From Marivibrio halodurans (GTDB lineage Bacteria > Pseudomonadota > Alphaproteobacteria > UBA8366 > Aestuariispiraceae): a DNA stretch of 64,000 bases. The translations under genes and the position numbers were made by a program. Below, piece after piece: positions 34,021 to 42,299 of this stretch (position 1 is its first letter; each line of letters starts with the position of its first letter). The notes beneath the pieces were generated by a model. The model searched no databases. It was not told where the DNA came from and saw nothing but the letters and a program-made list of their open reading frames with translations. The stretch covers positions 1 through 64,000 of the forward strand of contig NZ_JAGMWN010000009.1 in NCBI RefSeq assembly GCF_017963645.1. Direction: 5' to 3'.

Positions 34021-34792
34021 ACCGGACGATGTCGATGTCCGGGAGCGGCTACGCGCCCTGTCGCGGGAGCGTCGTCGTTTCGGTTATCGGCGTTTGCATC
34101 TGCTGCTGGCACGGGAGGGTATCGCGATGAACCAGAAGAAGCTGAGGCGGCTTTATCGCGAAGAGAAGCTGCAAGTGCGACGGCGGGGCGGTCGGAAGCG
34201 GGCCTTGGGCACGCGGGCACCGCTGGTCCTGCCAGACGGGCCGAACCAGCGATGGTCGCTGGACTTTGTGTCGGATGCTTTCACGGACGGTCGCCGCTTC
34301 CGGATCCTTGCCGTGATCGATGACTTCACGCGGGAATGCCTAGCCCTGGTCGCGGATACGTCGCTGTCCGGCATCCGTGTCGCGCGGGAGCTGGATGCCC
34401 TGATCTGGCAGCGTGGCGCCAAGCCCCAGACCGTCGTCAGCGACAACGGCACAGAACTGACCAGTATGGCGATCCTCCGATGGAGCCAGGAACGAGCCGT
34501 CGACTGGCACTACATCGCGCCGGGCAAGCCGATGCAGAACGGCTTCGTGGAAAGCTTCAACGGGCGGCTCCGGGACGAATGCTTGAACGAGACGCTGTTC
34601 ACCTCAATCCGCCACGCCCGCATCGAACTCGCCGCCTGGAAGGAGGACTACAACACGGTCAGACCGCATTCGGGTCTGGGCGGAAGAACACCCGCTGAAG
34701 CCGCCGCGATAGCCTGTCCGGGGCATGCCCCGGACAGGCTTGTCATCCCATCAACATCAAGCCAACAATCAACCAAAGGACTCACCCTCTGA
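33881..34792 (+). CDS. IS3-family transposase OrfB
   Basis: The 303-residue DDE integrase-type transposase has [20 protein letters not shown] (first Asp), [12 protein letters not shown] (second Asp) and [20 protein letters not shown] (Glu), plus [16 protein letters not shown] in the N-terminal part. It is intact. The start is given at ATG 33881; ATG 33896 ([11 protein letters not shown]) is the start found in many relatives. In IS3 elements OrfB is normally made as a fusion with OrfA by a -1 frameshift at an A-rich site, here AAAAAATGG near 33890. Confidence 0.92.
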   Translation: MSLQKMVTPAARREAVAHLRATHGVSERRACLVLGADRTSIRYRSRRPDDVDVRERLRALSRERRRFGYRRLHLLLAREGIAMNQKKLRRLYREEKLQVRRRGGRKRALGTRAPLVLPDGPNQRWSLDFVSDAFTDGRRFRILAVIDDFTRECLALVADTSLSGIRVARELDALIWQRGAKPQTVVSDNGTELTSMAILRWSQERAVDWHYIAPGKPMQNGFVESFNGRLRDECLNETLFTSIRHARIELAAWKEDYNTVRPHSGLGGRTPAEAAAIACPGHAPDRLVIPSTSSQQSTKGLTL

Positions 34793-34863
34793 ACGGAGGA
34801 AACTTCGGTCTCATGTCAGCGGCTGAGCAGGGCGGGGCTGCCGTGAGGGAAGGCGGATCGGGT

Positions 34864-35763
34864 CTAAGGCGCATCGTTCATGGTAATCGTCCGGCTGCGT
34901 CCCGGTACCAGACGGTGCATCATGAAGCGCGCCAGATGGGCCGCCGGGGATTCCGGATCGTCCCGCCGGTAATGCAGCACCAGATTGACCCCGGGTAGGG
35001 GCGGAACGCCATCGAAACCCGAACAGATTCGGTAACCGTGCCCAACGGCTGGTTCGGTCAGCACCGTCACCGCGAGTCCGGCCTGGACCGAGGCGAGAAG
35101 GCCCGCGATCGACTCACTCTCGCACGCGATCCGCCAGGGCCGGCCATAGGCCTCAAGAGCGGCGATCGCATAGTCCCGGTAGAGATTCCCCTGTGGCAGC
35201 ATCGCCAGCGGAATCGGCGTCTGCCGTTGCGCGTTGCTGGTCTCTCCGGTCACGAAGAACAGCGGCTCCTTGCGCACGAAATGGCCCGGCGGCGTCCGGG
35301 GCATGTCGGTCACGAGCACGAGATCAAGCCGTCCGGCGGCATAATCCTGCAGCAGCGGCCGGGTCAGGTCGCAACGCAGATCAATCTGGATCGTGGGATA
35401 GGCGGCCGCGAAATCGGCCAGGATCGCCGGCAGGAGAAAACTGGCATAGAGATCCGGGGAACCGAGCACGATCCGTCCGGTTATCTCCGAACGCGTGAAG
35501 CGGGACACCGCCTCGTCATGCAGGCGCAGCATCGCTATCGCATAGCCGTGCAGGAGTTCGCCGTCCTTGGTCAGGGTCTTCGGCCGGCGCGAGGCGGTGA
35601 AGAGCGGACGCCGTACCGTTTCCTCCAGACGCCGTAGTTGCTGACTGACCGCGGGTTGCGTCATGCCCAGACGCTTCGCGGATTCGGTCAGATTTCCCGT
35701 CTCCACGACATCGACGAAGGTGCGAAGCAGGGAAAGGTCCAGGGTTTGTGGCATCATGAGCAT
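34864..35763 (-). CDS. LysR-family transcriptional regulator
   Basis: The 299-residue protein has the LysR helix-turn-helix LRTFVDVVETGNLTESAKRL, GMTQPAVSQQLRRLEE (about 12-50) and the effector domain starting at GRIVLGSPDLYASFLLPAIL. It is divergent from the dioxygenase/Liv cluster, which it probably controls. The 130-base gap between the genes is AT-rich with interrupted TTATTTTTTG-AATAAA repeats. The ATG at 35763 has no clear ribosome site; ATGs at 35757 and 35754 are alternatives. Confidence 0.92.
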   Translation of the reverse strand: MLMMPQTLDLSLLRTFVDVVETGNLTESAKRLGMTQPAVSQQLRRLEETVRRPLFTASRRPKTLTKDGELLHGYAIAMLRLHDEAVSRFTRSEITGRIVLGSPDLYASFLLPAILADFAAAYPTIQIDLRCDLTRPLLQDYAAGRLDLVLVTDMPRTPPGHFVRKEPLFFVTGETSNAQRQTPIPLAMLPQGNLYRDYAIAALEAYGRPWRIACESESIAGLLASVQAGLAVTVLTEPAVGHGYRICSGFDGVPPLPGVNLVLHYRRDDPESPAAHLARFMMHRLVPGRSRTITMNDAP

Positions 35764-35895
35764 AAGCGTTTCTTATTTTTTGAATAAAAACAATAAATTT
35801 CCATTCAATTTTGACGCGGTCTACAGTTTGCCCTGGATCGCGTTCGACGCGATCGGATGACCGTTTATCAGGAGCCGATAGAGGAAACGTTGGAC

Positions 35896-36891
35896 ATGTC
35901 CGTGACCCGTCCGAGCAATGAAAGCGCGCTCGCGGCCCCCTTCACCGGGCCCATGGCGTGGCGCGCCGAGGATATCGCCAAGACAAAGTGGAAGTACGCG
36001 TTGGACACGGCCTGCCTGGCCGAGATCGACGATTTGGTCGCCAGCCTTCGCCGGAACGCCTTGCCCACGATCCTGCTGACCCCGGACGATTTCGAAATGC
36101 CGAGGTGCCGGGAGGCGATGCGCGCGGTGCGCGAGGGGCTGATCGACGGTTCCGGCATCGCCCTGGTCGATCGGCTGCCGATGGAGCGCCTGACCAAGGA
36201 CGAGGCGAAGACGGTCTATTGGGTTCTGTCCTCGATGATCTCGCGCCCCGTCGCCCAGAAGGTCGACGGCACCATGATCTACGATATCCAGGACACGGGC
36301 GCGAAGGCGGTGGCGGGATCGGGCGTGCGGCCCGACAAGACGAATATCGATCTGACCTTCCACAACGACAATTCCTATAACAATCCGATGCCGGATTTCG
36401 TCGGGCTGCTATGCCTGCAGCCCGCCAAGCAGGGTGGCGTCAGCCGGTTGATGAGCTTCGAGACGACCTACAACGCCTTGCTGGAACGGCATCGCGACGC
36501 CCTTGCCAGGCTCTATGAACCTTTCCTTTTCGACCGCCAGAAGGAACATCACCCGGATGAGGCGGGCACGATCTCCGAGCCGATTTTCGTCGAATCCGAC
36601 GGCGTGAAGGCCCGATTGGGATTGCACCAGGTGCGCAACGGGTACGAAATGTCGGGCGAATCCATGGATGCGGAGACGGCGCGCGCGCTGGCGGCGCTGG
36701 AGGAAATCTTCGCCGACAACGCGCTTCAGATTCATTTCGCGATGGAGGCCGGCCAATTCCAATATGTGAACAACCTGGCGATCGGGCATAGCCGCACGGA
36801 ATTCACGGATTTCGACCGCCCGGAGGACCGCCGGCACCTGGTCCGGCTCTGGATGCGCGACAAGGGGCGCCGAACCTATTTCGGACAGTAA
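35896..36891 (+). CDS. TauD/TfdA-family 2-oxoglutarate dioxygenase
   Basis: The protein has the iron site HNDNSYNN (His156 and Asp158 from this start) and the distal His in NNLAIGHSRTEF, followed by Arg in RRHLVRLWM for 2-oxoglutarate. This is the TauD/TfdA/gamma-butyrobetaine hydroxylase fold. The start is set at ATG 35896, because AGAGGAAAC lies just upstream; an ATG at 35857 would add 13 residues but has a poor site. It heads a cluster with a full Liv importer and an AhpD-like protein. The substrate is unknown; an imported carboxylate is likely (inference). Confidence 0.88.
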   Translation: MSVTRPSNESALAAPFTGPMAWRAEDIAKTKWKYALDTACLAEIDDLVASLRRNALPTILLTPDDFEMPRCREAMRAVREGLIDGSGIALVDRLPMERLTKDEAKTVYWVLSSMISRPVAQKVDGTMIYDIQDTGAKAVAGSGVRPDKTNIDLTFHNDNSYNNPMPDFVGLLCLQPAKQGGVSRLMSFETTYNALLERHRDALARLYEPFLFDRQKEHHPDEAGTISEPIFVESDGVKARLGLHQVRNGYEMSGESMDAETARALAALEEIFADNALQIHFAMEAGQFQYVNNLAIGHSRTEFTDFDRPEDRRHLVRLWMRDKGRRTYFGQ

Positions 36892-37046
36892 GCGGGACGG
36901 CATGGAAGGACGTTTCGGGAGGAAGCGGGACAGCACATTCAAGGGCACGGCACGGACGGAAAAGAAGCGGAGCGGGATACGTAATCCATCGGGACTTCGC
37001 CGAACCACGGGCCGGACGACCTTCGCTTGGGATCGGGAAGAGGCAT

Positions 37047-37802
37047 TTGCTGACTATTGTTGACGTGGGAAAGCGGTTCGGCGGCGTGTCGGCCCTCGAC
37101 AAGTGCTCCGTGGAATTCGAGTCTGGAAAGATAACGGCTGTCATCGGGCCGAATGGCGCCGGGAAATCCACCCTCCTGAATTGCATATCCGGGGCCCTTG
37201 TGCCCGATTCGGGATCGATCCGTCTTTTCGACGACGATGTGACCGGGGCGAAGCCGCATATCCTGGCGCGTAAGGGGCTGGCGCGGACCTTTCAAATCTC
37301 GCGCGAGCTGTCGAGCCTGACGCTGCTCGAAAACCTGCTGCTCGCCGACCGCCCCAGTGATCCGATGAGTTTCTTCGCGCCGGTCTTTCGCCGCGCCCGC
37401 GTCCTGGATGAGCAGGCCGAGGCCGTGAATCGTGCGATGGGGCTGTTGCGCCGTGTTGGTCTCGACCGGCTGGCGGACGAGACGGCCAGCGCCCTTTCCG
37501 GCGGACAGAAGAAGCTGCTGGAACTCTCCCGCGCCTTGATGCTGAAACCCCGCGTCGTCCTGCTCGACGAGCCGGCGGCCGGGGTCGCGCCGCCGATGGT
37601 GAAGGTGTTGATCGAGGTCATCCGGGACCTGCATGCCGAGGGCGTCGATTTCGTCCTGGTCGAGCACAACATGGACATGGTCGCCGCCCTGAGCGACGAG
37701 GTCGTCGTGATGGCGGAGGGCACGCCCCTGATGCGCGGTGACTTCAAGGCCGTGACCACGGATGCGCGCGTCGCGGAAGCCTATCTGGGGGGCGTGGTTT
37801 GA
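37047..37802 (+). CDS. Liv-type ABC transporter ATP-binding protein (LivG-like)
   Basis: The 251-residue ATPase has Walker A GPNGAGKST, the signature LSGGQKKLLELSRALM, Walker B VVLLDEPAAGVAP and FVLVEHNMD, as in LivG. It starts at TTG with GGGAAGAGG upstream. It is the first transport gene after the dioxygenase and overlaps the next ATPase by 4 bases. Confidence 0.9.
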   Translation: MLTIVDVGKRFGGVSALDKCSVEFESGKITAVIGPNGAGKSTLLNCISGALVPDSGSIRLFDDDVTGAKPHILARKGLARTFQISRELSSLTLLENLLLADRPSDPMSFFAPVFRRARVLDEQAEAVNRAMGLLRRVGLDRLADETASALSGGQKKLLELSRALMLKPRVVLLDEPAAGVAPPMVKVLIEVIRDLHAEGVDFVLVEHNMDMVAALSDEVVVMAEGTPLMRGDFKAVTTDARVAEAYLGGVV

Positions 37803-38524
37803 AACCGAAGTCGATTCTCACCGCGGAGGCGATCCGCTCCGGCTATGGTGGCGACGATATCGTCAACGGTGTCGGTTTCGAGGTCGGGGCGGGGGAAGTC
37901 TTCGCCATCATCGGCCCGAACGGATCGGGCAAATCGACCCTGATAAAGACACTGGCCGGGATCGTGCCGATTCGGCGCGGCGCGCTGTCCCTGTTCGGGG
38001 GCGATGTGACGGCGTTGAAGGCACCCCAGCGGATCGCCGCCGGGATGGCCTATGTGCCACAGGAATTCAACGTCTTCCGCAATATGACGATCGCGGAGAA
38101 CCTAACCCTGTCGACCGAATTCCTGGGCCTTCGCGGTCAGGGTGCCCGGCGGGAGCGCGAACGGGTCCTGGAGATGTTCCCCGACGTGGCGGAGCGTCAG
38201 CATCTTTTGGCGGGAAATCTCAGCGGCGGTCAGCGTCAGATGCTCGCCTTCGCCTGCGCCCTGATCTCCTCGCCAGAGGTTCTGCTGCTGGATGAGCCCT
38301 CGGCCGGCCTCTCCCCGAAGCTGGTTACCGAGATCTTCGACAAGATGAAGGCGGTCAACGAGATGGGGACCACCGTCATCGTGGTGGAGCAGAACGTGGC
38401 GGCGATCCTGCCCTATTCGGACCGGGCGATGGTTCTGGTCAACGGCGCCGTCCGCCATCTCTCCGCCGCTTCCGAGCTTGCCGCGGAAGGTGACCTGCAT
38501 GCCTTGTTCCTGGGGGAGAGCTAA
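37799..38524 (+). CDS. Liv-type ABC transporter ATP-binding protein (LivF-like)
   Basis: The 241-residue ATPase has GPNGSGKST, LSGGQRQMLAFACALI, VLLLDEPSAGLSP and IVVEQNVA, the LivF pattern. It starts at TTG 37799, whose TTGA overlaps the stop of the LivG-like gene. It pairs with that ATPase to power the permeases that follow. Confidence 0.9.
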   Translation: MKPKSILTAEAIRSGYGGDDIVNGVGFEVGAGEVFAIIGPNGSGKSTLIKTLAGIVPIRRGALSLFGGDVTALKAPQRIAAGMAYVPQEFNVFRNMTIAENLTLSTEFLGLRGQGARRERERVLEMFPDVAERQHLLAGNLSGGQRQMLAFACALISSPEVLLLDEPSAGLSPKLVTEIFDKMKAVNEMGTTVIVVEQNVAAILPYSDRAMVLVNGAVRHLSAASELAAEGDLHALFLGES

Positions 38525-39388
38525 GTGTTCGGCCAATTGATCGTGAACGGTATCGGCACGGGGCTGATCGTGGCGCTTCCGGCCCTGGCATTGACCCTGA
38601 CCTTCGGAATTCTGCGTTTTCCGAATTTTGCCATCGGCGCGATGCTGACCTTCTCCGCCTATATGGCCTGGACCTTCAATGTCCTGGTCGGGGTTCCGCT
38701 GATCGTAAGCGCCCTGCTGACGATTCTGTTGTTTCCGCTCGTCGCGATACTCTGCGATGCGGCCGTGTTCCGGCCGTTGCGCGACCGGGGATCGATCACC
38801 CTGCTGGTCGCCAGCATGGGGCTTTCCTTCGTGCTTGAGAATATATGCCGTCTGTTCTTCGGCAATGCCGCGCGGAATTTCGATATTCCCCTGGCGCGCC
38901 CGCATCGTCTGTTCGATCTGCGCTTCACCAACGAGTTCCTGATCGCCGCCGCCGTCAGTCTTTCGGCGATGCTGATCGTCTATCTGATCCTGCGGTGGTC
39001 CGCGTTGGGCCGGGCGATGCGCGCGGTCGCCGACAACCCGAACCTGGCGGCGGCCCGGGGCATCGATAGCGGGCGGGTGATCAAGGCCACCTGGGCGCTG
39101 TCCGGGGCGCTGATCGCCGCTTCCGGCGTCCTGGTCGGGATGGACCGGGCGATCGATCCGCAATTGGGCTGGAACTATATCATCGTCTGTTTCGCCGCGG
39201 CCATCCTGGGGGGGCTGGGAAGCCCGGTGGGCGCGGTCGTGGGCGCGCTGATGCTCGGGCTGATCGGCGAACTCTCCACCCTCGTCGTGCCGACGAACTA
39301 CCGCGTGGGCGTGGCCTTCGCGATGATCGGCGTCGTCCTCCTCCTCAAGCCGAACGGCTTGTTCGGCACGCGGGAGATCGTGAAATGA
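38525..39388 (+). CDS. Liv-type ABC transporter permease (LivH-like)
   Basis: The 287-residue membrane protein has LTLTFGILRFPNFAIGAMLT, RAMRAVADNPNLAAARGID (cytoplasmic coupling loop) and AAILGGLGSPVGAVVGALM. About eight membrane spans are visible. The GTG start follows directly after the previous TAA, and the gene overlaps the next by ATGA. Confidence 0.9.
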   Translation: MFGQLIVNGIGTGLIVALPALALTLTFGILRFPNFAIGAMLTFSAYMAWTFNVLVGVPLIVSALLTILLFPLVAILCDAAVFRPLRDRGSITLLVASMGLSFVLENICRLFFGNAARNFDIPLARPHRLFDLRFTNEFLIAAAVSLSAMLIVYLILRWSALGRAMRAVADNPNLAAARGIDSGRVIKATWALSGALIAASGVLVGMDRAIDPQLGWNYIIVCFAAAILGGLGSPVGAVVGALMLGLIGELSTLVVPTNYRVGVAFAMIGVVLLLKPNGLFGTREIVK

Positions 39389-40320
39389 TCGCCTATCTGG
39401 TCACCATCGCCACCCTCGTCTCCATCGCGGTCCTGATCGCCATGGCGCTCAATGTCCAATGGGGCATGTGCGGCATGGTCAATTTCGGCCTCGCCGGGTT
39501 CGTCGCCCTGGGGGCCTATACGACGGCCATCCTGACCCTGGCCGGGTGGCCCGCCCTCTTCGCGGTCGCCGCGTCGGTGGTGGTGTGCGCGGTCATGGGC
39601 GGGCTGCTCTCGCTGATATCGATGCGCCTGTCCGAGGATTACCTCGCCATCGTGACCCTGGGGTTCGGCGAGATCGTTCGGCTTGTCACCCTGAACGAAG
39701 GCTGGCTCACGGGCGGCGCCCTGGGGCTTCCCGGGATTCCGCGCCCGCTCGTCGAGACTATCGGGTCCGAGAATTACGAAACAGCCTTCCTGGCGGGCGC
39801 GGTGCTGATCGTCGCCATCGTCTATTTCGGCCTGGAACGCCTGACCCGCTCGCCGGTGGGGGCCGCGTTGCGGGCGGTGCGGGACGACGACTTGGTCGCC
39901 TCCAGCCTCGGCAGGAACGTGCTGTTGCTGCGGGTCAAGGCCTTCGCGCTGGGTGGGGGAATCACGGCGATCGCCGGTTCCCTGCAGGCGTTCCAATTCA
40001 GCTATATCGACCCCAGCCAGTTCACGGCCATCATGACCGCCTATGCCTTCATGGCGGTCATCGCCGGGGGGCGCGGGTCGCATCGGGGGCTCATTCTGGG
40101 GGCGTGCTCGATCATGTTCCTCCTGGAGGCGTCGCGCTTCCTGAAGGATGTCATCGAGGTTCTCGACAACGCGCAGATCGCGGCCATCCGCCTGATCCTG
40201 ATCGGGGCGGGGCTCATTCTGCTGCTGATCTTCCGACCGCAGGGGCTGATGCGTGAATACCGCCTTTCGGCCCCGCGCGCGACCGCGGCAACCGCGCCGC
40301 CCCCCACCGGGAAGGAGTAG
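39385..40320 (+). CDS. Liv-type ABC transporter permease (LivM-like)
   Basis: The 311-residue membrane protein has MALNVQWGMCGMVNFGLAGF, SMRLSEDYLAIVTLGFGEIV, ALRAVRDDDLVASSLGRNVL and FRPQGLMREY at the end, the LivM pattern. With the LivH-like protein it forms the transmembrane channel. It overlaps the LivH gene by 4 bases and is followed by the AhpD-like gene after 4 bases. Confidence 0.9.
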   Translation: MIAYLVTIATLVSIAVLIAMALNVQWGMCGMVNFGLAGFVALGAYTTAILTLAGWPALFAVAASVVVCAVMGGLLSLISMRLSEDYLAIVTLGFGEIVRLVTLNEGWLTGGALGLPGIPRPLVETIGSENYETAFLAGAVLIVAIVYFGLERLTRSPVGAALRAVRDDDLVASSLGRNVLLLRVKAFALGGGITAIAGSLQAFQFSYIDPSQFTAIMTAYAFMAVIAGGRGSHRGLILGACSIMFLLEASRFLKDVIEVLDNAQIAAIRLILIGAGLILLLIFRPQGLMREYRLSAPRATAATAPPPTGKE

Positions 40321-40324
40321 ATCG

Positions 40325-40867
40325 ATGGCACGCGTCAGCAAGCGCCCTTACGAATCCCTGCCGGCCGACATCCGGGATGTCGTGCGGCGCTACGGGACGG
40401 AATACGGCCCCTTCGACAATCAGGCGCGCGTGCTGACGCATGTCCCGCCGGCCGCGCACCATCTGGCGGCGATGCTGCAGGAATTGAAGCAGCGCGCCGG
40501 CATCACCTGGCGTTACATCGAATTGGCCGTGGTCTGTGTCTCCAAGATCAATGCCTGCGATTACTGCGTCGCCCATCACAGCCCCCATCTGCGCGTCGAC
40601 GGTATGTCGGAGGAGGGGCTGGACCGGCTGCTGGAGTACGAGGACCATCCCGAACTCGACGCGGTCGACAAACTGGTCGTCGAATACACGATCGCCGTCA
40701 CCAACAATGCCGGACGCATCCGGGACAAGATGTTCGAGCGGCTGCGCGCGCATTTCACGGAGGCGCAGATCGTCGAATTGACGCTGCGCATCGCGCTGTG
40801 CGGCTTCTTCAACAGGTTCAACGACTCGCTGATGATCGAGATCGAGCCGGAATTGGCCGGTGCCTGA
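40325..40867 (+). CDS. AhpD-like / carboxymuconolactone decarboxylase family protein
   Basis: The 180-residue helical protein has YIELAVVCVSKINACDYCVA followed by HHSPHL, the E...CxxC...H peroxidatic motif of AhpD-like proteins. Members act as disulfide reductases or peroxidases, and it is common to find them in catabolic operons. The start is ATG 40325, four bases after the permease stop. It may protect the oxygenase pathway against peroxides (inference). Confidence 0.85.
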   Translation: MARVSKRPYESLPADIRDVVRRYGTEYGPFDNQARVLTHVPPAAHHLAAMLQELKQRAGITWRYIELAVVCVSKINACDYCVAHHSPHLRVDGMSEEGLDRLLEYEDHPELDAVDKLVVEYTIAVTNNAGRIRDKMFERLRAHFTEAQIVELTLRIALCGFFNRFNDSLMIEIEPELAGA

Positions 40868-40979
40868 TCGATCTCCGATCGGCGCCCGGAAACGCGACAA
40901 GAAAAAACGGAACGAACATACAAACGAGGAAACGCCTGTCGATAACGGATAGATACGAATCGAACAGGAGAAGGTCGAA

Positions 40980-42215
40980 ATGTCGAACCGCGTAACCGAG
41001 AAAAGAGGTCCTAGCCGCCGGCATGTGCTGGTCGCCGGGACCGCGGCCCTCGCGATGCCCTATATCCGCCCGTCCTGGGCGGCGGAGGGACCCATCAAGA
41101 TGGGCATGGTCATCCCCTTCACCGGCGCGACCGGCGCCTATGGGCCGGAGATGGAGAAGGCCGCGAAACTGGCGGTGAAGAGCATCAACGACGCCGGCGG
41201 CCTGCTGGGAGGCCGCAAGCTAGAACTCTATATCGAGGATTCAGAAACCATCCCGACGGCCGGCGCGGCCGCGACCAAGAAGCTGATCGAGGTCAACGAC
41301 GTCAATTCGGTCATCGGCTATTGGGGCAGCCCCATCGCCATGGCCTCGAAGCAGCTTCTGATCGACGCCAAGAAGGTCATGATGGTGAGCTGCGCCGCCA
41401 ATGCGGTCACCGAGGAGGATCACGGCGGCCTGATCTGGCGGTTCCAGGCCAAGTCGACGCAATGGGGCCCCGTGGGCGCCAAGATCCTGGAGCAGCGCGG
41501 CTATAAGAAGGTCTCGGTCCTGGCGCAGCAGAACCCGTTCATCGTCAGTATGATCGACCCCTTCGTCGAGCAGGTGGAGAAGGCCGGCGGCACCATTGTC
41601 GACAACGTCACCTATCTGCCGGAGCAACCCTCCTACCGCGCCGAGGTCGAGAAAGTGTTCGGCGCCAATCCGGACGCGGTCTTCGTTCCGGGGCTTTTGA
41701 CCGACTTCACCTCGATCATGAAGGAGGTCTATCGCGGCGGCTTCGACAGCAAGGTGTGCTCGCTGTCCCTGGCGGCGGATTCAAACGGCCGGTTCCTCGA
41801 AGCCGTCGGTCCCGAAGTGGCGGAAGGCATCGATCATTTCCAGCCGGCCCCGCCGATCGAAAGCCCGAGCTACAAGGCCTTCGTCAAGGCGATGGGCGCG
41901 CCGGAAGGCACGGTCTTCCTCTTCGCCGGCAACGCCTTCGATCAGGTGTGGACAGCCGCGTTGGCGATGGAGAAGGCCGGAACGGACGAGGCCGCCGTCT
42001 GGACGGAGGCGATCCCGGCGGTCGCCAACCCGCCCGGCGCCCTGGAGCAGGACGGCCTGAAGTGCCTGGAGATGATCCGCAACGGCGAGGACGTCGCCTA
42101 TGTCGGCGCCGGCGCCGATTGCGATTTCAACGACAATGGCGATCAGTTGAACCGCCATTTCCTCCATCAGGTCATCCGCGACGGCAAGAACGAGTACGTT
42201 CAGACGCTTTCCTGA
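40980..42215 (+). CDS. Liv-type ABC transporter substrate-binding protein
   Basis: The 411-residue protein has a Tat-like signal (GPSRRHVLVAGTAALAMPY, cleavage near SWA-AE). The binding-protein fold follows: IKMGMVIPFTGATGAYGPEM, DAGGLLGGRKLELYIEDS, VNSVIGYWGSPIAMASK and AFVKAMGAPEGTVFLFAGN. It feeds the LivHMGF-like system of this cluster. The gene ends the operon before a strong terminator. The ligand is unknown. Confidence 0.9.
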   Translation: MSNRVTEKRGPSRRHVLVAGTAALAMPYIRPSWAAEGPIKMGMVIPFTGATGAYGPEMEKAAKLAVKSINDAGGLLGGRKLELYIEDSETIPTAGAAATKKLIEVNDVNSVIGYWGSPIAMASKQLLIDAKKVMMVSCAANAVTEEDHGGLIWRFQAKSTQWGPVGAKILEQRGYKKVSVLAQQNPFIVSMIDPFVEQVEKAGGTIVDNVTYLPEQPSYRAEVEKVFGANPDAVFVPGLLTDFTSIMKEVYRGGFDSKVCSLSLAADSNGRFLEAVGPEVAEGIDHFQPAPPIESPSYKAFVKAMGAPEGTVFLFAGNAFDQVWTAALAMEKAGTDEAAVWTEAIPAVANPPGALEQDGLKCLEMIRNGEDVAYVGAGADCDFNDNGDQLNRHFLHQVIRDGKNEYVQTLS

Positions 42216-42236
42216 ACCGCGCTCGCGGCTATTGCG

Positions 42237-42273
42237 CGCCGGCGCCGCGTTCCCACGCGGCGCCGGCGTTTTT
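42237..42273 (+). terminator. strong intrinsic terminator of the Liv cluster
   Basis: A perfect 13-bp GC stem CGCCGGCGCCGCG / CGCGGCGCCGGCG with a 6-base loop is followed by TTTTT (42269-42273). It lies between convergent genes and may serve both, though only the plus strand has a T-run. Confidence 0.92.
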
Positions 42274-42299
42274 GTTCGGGTTCCGTCCTTGAAAGGAGT

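Larger units (their letters stand above)
33573..34818 (+). mobile_element. IS3-family insertion sequence with broken orfA
   Basis: The element is 1246 bp and starts TGACCTGAGACC and ends GGTCTCATGTCA, imperfect inverted ends with the usual TG...CA tips. It contains two overlapping frames, orfA and orfB, typical of IS3. No target-site duplication is seen (GGT versus GCG at the two flanks), and the IS1380 gene at its left flank does not continue on its right. A deletion therefore followed or accompanied insertion. Confidence 0.85.
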
